In this document: positions 63,677 through 64,000 of the stretch, piece by piece | How the letters are laid out: the number at the start of each line of letters is the position of its first letter | Position numbering within the stretch: position 1 is the stretch's first letter | Assembly (NCBI GenBank): GCA_027490095.1 | Contig: JAIXYT010000038.1 | Coordinates: 1-64,000 of the forward strand | Origin: Sphingomonadales bacterium | GTDB lineage: Bacteria; Pseudomonadota; Alphaproteobacteria; Sphingomonadales; Sphingomonadaceae | Length of the DNA stretch: 64,000 bases | Reading direction: 5' to 3' | The notes under the pieces: model-generated | What the model was told of the DNA's origin: nothing | What the model saw: the letters and a program-made list of their open reading frames with translations, nothing else | Databases searched by the model: none | Translations under genes and position numbers: made by a program

Positions 63677-64000
63677 GCCTTTCCGTCCTCATCGCCGCCG
63701 GCGGCACGGGTGGGCACATGATCCCGGCCCATGCCCTGTCGGAAGAGCTGCAGCGGCGCGGCCACCGCGTGACGCTGCTGACGGATGCGCGGGGCTTGCG
63801 CTTTCCGGGGCTGTTCGAGCGGACGGACCGCCATGTGCTGGACAGCGCGACCGCCTCGGGCCTGAACCCCTTTGCTTGGCTGAAGGCGGGGATCGCGATC
63901 TGGAAGGGCGCGCGCGAGGGCAAGCGCATCGCCCGGGCCGCCAATGCGGATGTGGTGGTGGGCTTCGGTGGCTATCCCTCTCTGCCCGGAATCCTCGCCG
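63673..64000 (+). CDS. murG: lipid II synthase MurG (3' end outside window)
   Basis: Adds GlcNAc to lipid I at the inner face of the membrane. About 109 N-terminal residues are visible, with the membrane-association and donor motif AAGGTGGHMIPAHAL near residue 8 and VVVGFGGYPSLPG near 95. The start overlaps the ftsW stop (ATGA). The remaining roughly 250 residues are beyond the right edge. Confidence 0.96.
   Translation, partial: MSLSVLIAAGGTGGHMIPAHALSEELQRRGHRVTLLTDARGLRFPGLFERTDRHVLDSATASGLNPFAWLKAGIAIWKGAREGKRIARAANADVVVGFGGYPSLPGILA

Overview
The window is a high-GC alphaproteobacterial chromosome segment, almost fully coding. Several features point to Sphingomonadales: a PEPxxWA-type C-terminal sorting signal, the moaC-moeA-lexA block after trp genes, an HTH-RibB fusion, a CtrA-family regulator beside SciP, and GAAC-N7-GAAC SOS boxes. 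No rRNA, tRNA, CRISPR array, transposase or prophage was seen. The species cannot be named from this sequence alone.

Layout, left to right. 1-5.5 kb: the 3' end of leuS, then lptE and holA, then a LytS/LytTR-type two-component pair. 5.5-6.6 kb: an AT-richer patch with one small membrane-protein gene between inverted copies of a two-hairpin palindromic element. 6.7-11.3 kb: argB, metK with an operator-like palindrome, lnt and trmJ. 11.3-14.2 kb: a CtrA-family response regulator, sciP, and mnmA broken by one in-frame stop. 14.1-19.8 kb: an accessory metabolic block. It holds a five-gene P450/thioesterase/SnoaL-like/ABM/SDR operon, a GST, a DMT exporter and a urate-oxidase-N-like membrane protein. 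19.8-27.2 kb: an orphan HsdR_N-like nuclease and a methyltransferase, then one long minus-strand run read tpiA-trpG-trpD-trpC-moaC-moeA-lexA. 27.2-32.3 kb: a periplasmic M48 protease and DsbA-like protein, a small lipoprotein with a hairpin over its start, rpsD, rpoZ, a RelBE-type toxin-antitoxin pair and a tiny membrane protein. 32.4-38.1 kb: rsh, a DUF481 protein, and the coupled pyrE-pdxJ-acpS-lepB operon. 38.1-42.2 kb: a LuxR-type regulator diverging from a PEP-CTERM vanadium-haloperoxidase-like protein, then lepA. 42.4-48.1 kb: an outer-membrane protein, the riboflavin operon (ribD, ribE, HTH-ribBX, ribH) and dnaN. 48.2-53.1 kb: thiolase coupled to an orphan solute-binding lipoprotein, cysK, and two envelope-type hypotheticals. 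53.3-64 kb: the dcw cluster mraZ-rsmH-ftsL-ftsI-murE-murF-mraY-murD-ftsW-murG, cut by the window end.

Most genes form tight, often ATGA-overlapping operons for envelope synthesis, cofactors, amino acids and cell-cycle or stress control. The most notable observations are the nonsense-interrupted mnmA, the HTH-RibB-RibX fusion preceded by two 20-bp palindromes suggesting autoregulation, three co-varying copies of a two-hairpin 3'-end element, the sciP/ctrA-like pair, and a change in plus-strand G-versus-C bias between about 31 and 43 kb.
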